From Lysobacterales bacterium UBA5700 (GTDB taxonomy: Bacteria; Pseudomonadota; Gammaproteobacteria; Xanthomonadales; Xanthomonadaceae): a stretch of DNA of 8,809 nt. The notes beneath the pieces were generated by a model. The model had not been told where the DNA came from and ran no database searches. It worked only from the letters and a program-made list of their open reading frames with translations. The stretch covers positions 459 to 9,267 of the forward strand of contig DIHI01000016.1 in assembly GCA_002420085.1 (NCBI GenBank). The letters run 5' to 3'. The position numbers were made by a program, and so were the translations under genes. Positions within the stretch are counted from its first letter, which is position 1, and the number at the start of each line of letters is the position of its first letter. Positions 7,239 to 8,809 of this stretch are shown piece by piece.

Positions 7239-8444
7239 TCAGAAGAACGGATCGCCTTCGTCGTCCTGTTCCATCGCATCGACGATATCGGCAAGTTCCT
7301 GCTTGCGAGTGGCCGGGTCGGACAGGGCAACCGATACCCGCTCGGTACCGACTATCAGGTCGTTCAGCGTTTCCAGCCGCGCATCGATCAATCGGTCGAT
7401 GTCGCTCGATTGCCTGATCCTGTAATTCACGTCCCGATCGATGACCCAAAGCAAGGCTTCGATGCGTTCATAGATTTCCATCTCAAGCGCATGCACTTGC
7501 TCCTGCAGAACACGGTTGTAGTGGCGCAGGCGCTCGCTGGGCAGATCAGCCAGAGCCTGCTGGTCGATATGCTCCATATCGATCTGCATGCTGAGCAGGT
7601 GCAACAGATCGTTGGCCTGGTACGCCTGATTGAGTTGCTGCATCTGCTCGGTCTTGCGTGCCCGCTCGTCGGGATCGGTTTCACGATCGGGGTGCAGACT
7701 GCTGGCCAGCTTGCGGTAGACATCACGCACAGACTGGCTCGCCGCCTGCGCCTCCTGCTGCATGCGCTCGGCACGCGAATTGCCGCGCCGCTGCTTGCCA
7801 GACGTGCGGGCACCGGCTGCTCTCGCGGCCTCCTGTTGTCGCTGTTGCTCCGCCAACTGCGCCTGGATGTGGCTGAACAGTTGCTCGGGGGTTTCCGCGT
7901 CATGCCCGCTCACCATCTCCGCTCCGAAGATGCCGGTCAACACGTCTTTGGTCATGTCCATGTTGAACGCGAGTTCCTCGTCCAACTGCTTCCGGTAGGA
8001 GACTTCGGCGTGGTGATCGTGGATCGCCTCCAACTCCGGATCGGGCTCGGAATCGAGCAGCATCTGCGCGCTGCTGCAAAGGAGTTCGATCAACGCCCTG
8101 CGCTGCCGCTTGGACAGGCTCAGCCCCTTGGGCGGCGTGCGCACCAATCTGTCGAGGAACAGCACCATTTCACGCCGCGCCGCAATGACACGCGCGCTGG
8201 TCGGCACCAGTTCTGCCGTGACCCGATCCAGCAACCGTGGACCTTCATCCTTCCAATGCTGCAACTTCGCGCGCGCCTTCACGATCTGGCCACTCAGACG
8301 GTTGAAGCTGCGCTGCTGCGGACTGAGTGCCCGCTTTTCCCTGTTGATCCGAACCAGCCCACCCTTTGCTTCAGCCTGCTCGGCTGGACTGAAATCGAAA
8401 AGCAGGGGCTGCTTCGGCGAGGTGTGAGACTTCGAGGTTTTCAT
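7239..8444 (-). CDS. J-domain (DnaJ-like) protein with a late J-domain
   Basis: A 401-residue soluble protein with no signal peptide or membrane segment. The only family mark is a J-domain-like segment at about 238-285 with the invariant HPD at 251-253 (RKLASSLHPDRET), followed by a Gln-rich helix. J-domains stimulate ATP hydrolysis by Hsp70/DnaK, so it may be a co-chaperone, but it lacks the Gly/Phe and zinc-finger regions of DnaJ and the domain is not N-terminal. Residues about 40-165 are helical and unrecognised; 196-236 is a Gln/Ala/Arg-rich, coiled-coil-like linker; about 305-395 is again helical, ending in the acidic tail DDEGDPFF. I chose the ATG at 8444; a GTG at 8516 would add 24 residues and abut the mutase stop, and neither has a good ribosome site. 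Client and pathway are unknown. Its closeness to the mutase gene allows co-transcription. Confidence 0.8.
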   Translation of the reverse strand: MKTSKSHTSPKQPLLFDFSPAEQAEAKGGLVRINREKRALSPQQRSFNRLSGQIVKARAKLQHWKDEGPRLLDRVTAELVPTSARVIAARREMVLFLDRLVRTPPKGLSLSKRQRRALIELLCSSAQMLLDSEPDPELEAIHDHHAEVSYRKQLDEELAFNMDMTKDVLTGIFGAEMVSGHDAETPEQLFSHIQAQLAEQQRQQEAARAAGARTSGKQRRGNSRAERMQQEAQAASQSVRDVYRKLASSLHPDRETDPDERARKTEQMQQLNQAYQANDLLHLLSMQIDMEHIDQQALADLPSERLRHYNRVLQEQVHALEMEIYERIEALLWVIDRDVNYRIRQSSDIDRLIDARLETLNDLIVGTERVSVALSDPATRKQELADIVDAMEQDDEGDPFF

Positions 8445-8517
8445 GGGGCCAAGGTCTTTGATTGGGCTGGCAAGCGTGCGTGATACCTGCAGCCGTCGAA
8501 CAGCAGATGGCAGCACC

Positions 8518-8809
8518 TTACATGTTCCGCCGATACTCCCCGCCCACCTCGTACAGCGCGTGGCTGATCTGGCCGAGGGAATGGGTCTTGACCGCTTCCA
8601 TCAGGGCGGCGAACACGTTCTCGCGGCGGCGGGCGGTCGCTTGCAGAGGATGCAGTGGGCGGTCGGCCGGGCTCCCGTCATGACCGGCGTCGGCCATCGG
8701 CAGGATGACCGCATTGCGAATCTGCTGGAAGCGGCTGACGTTGTCGATCTGCTGGGCCTTTTCTTCCGCTGTCGAACGGATCAGTTCGATCGTGGTGACG
8801 ATATCGCCG
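8518..8809 (-). CDS. icmF: C-terminal end of an IcmF-type acyl-CoA mutase (partial)
   Basis: The last 96 codons of a gene whose 5' part lies beyond the right edge; the stop is TAA at 8518-8520. The final residues GQISHALYEVGGEYRRNM, preceded by RRRENVFAALMEAVKTHSLG, match the C-terminus I associate with fused isobutyryl-CoA mutase (IcmF) and closely related methylmalonyl-CoA mutase-type proteins. In IcmF the order is B12-binding domain, G-protein domain, then the substrate-binding mutase barrel, whose end this would be. Such enzymes rearrange branched or straight acyl-CoAs (isobutyryl/butyryl-CoA or relatives) with adenosylcobalamin. The visible part contains no cofactor or catalytic residues, so the fused architecture and substrate cannot be confirmed here. 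The J-domain gene follows 73 bases downstream on the same strand. Confidence 0.75.
   Translation of the reverse strand, partial: GDIVTTIELIRSTAEEKAQQIDNVSRFQQIRNAVILPMADAGHDGSPADRPLHPLQATARRRENVFAALMEAVKTHSLGQISHALYEVGGEYRRNM

Noticed and set aside
7230..7240. GATCG-C-CGATC palindrome at the stop of the J-domain gene
   Set aside because: Too short for a terminator, no U-tract, and CGATC words are frequent throughout the window.
6100..7425. Plus-strand 441-residue open frame as a gene
   Set aside because: In register and antisense to the clear LacI-family gene; no domain recognised.
7102..7449. N-terminal extension of the LacI-type protein to the far upstream ATG
   Set aside because: It would overlap the end of the J-domain gene, cross the -10 box, and add about 116 residues not seen in LacI-family proteins.
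7410..8483. Plus-strand 357-residue open frame as a gene
   Set aside because: In register and antisense to the J-domain gene; Leu/His/Arg-rich shadow without a recognisable fold.

Overview
The window is GC-rich by eye and densely coded. All five recognisable genes lie on the minus strand. In transcription order (right to left) they are: the C-terminal end of an IcmF-type acyl-CoA mutase running off the right edge, a J-domain protein, a LacI-family repressor, a fused disaccharide phosphorylase/beta-phosphoglucomutase (GH65-PgmB), and a TonB-dependent outer-membrane receptor whose stop codon lies 24 bases from the left edge. A TonB receptor beside a LacI regulator and a sugar enzyme suggests a Gram-negative bacterium that scavenges carbohydrates, most likely a xanthomonad-like gammaproteobacterium. 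That placement is inferred from gene style only; there is no rRNA or other marker.

The left two thirds (25-7101) read as one carbohydrate-utilisation locus. The receptor would bring an alpha-glucosyl disaccharide through the outer membrane. The cytoplasmic GH65 part would split it with phosphate into beta-glucose 1-phosphate plus the second sugar, and the fused PgmB domain would turn beta-glucose 1-phosphate into glucose 6-phosphate on the same polypeptide. The LacI-type protein would sense the sugar. The loop where GH65 enzymes choose their acceptor looks more like the trehalose type than the maltose type, but the substrate is not settled. No inner-membrane transporter is present here.

The 291 bases between lacI and the enzyme gene (5767-6057) carry the best regulatory signal of the window. 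A perfect 10-8-10 inverted repeat encloses a consensus TTGACA -35 box reading toward the enzyme. Each half of it can also be read as a 14-bp near-palindrome with a central CpG, the usual form of LacI-family operators. A second, weaker arrangement of the same ATCGAT words lies about 105 bases upstream. The lacI gene has its own TATACT -10 box and an imperfect 14-bp CpG palindrome at the expected transcription start, compatible with autoregulation.

The right third (7239-8809) seems unrelated to sugar use: a 401-residue protein with a J-domain far from its N-terminus, 73 bases downstream of the mutase gene. No RNA genes, insertion sequences, CRISPR arrays or clear intrinsic terminators were seen. 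Long open frames on the plus strand (up to 932 codons) are in register with the real genes and are explained by the rarity of TTA, CTA and TCA codons.
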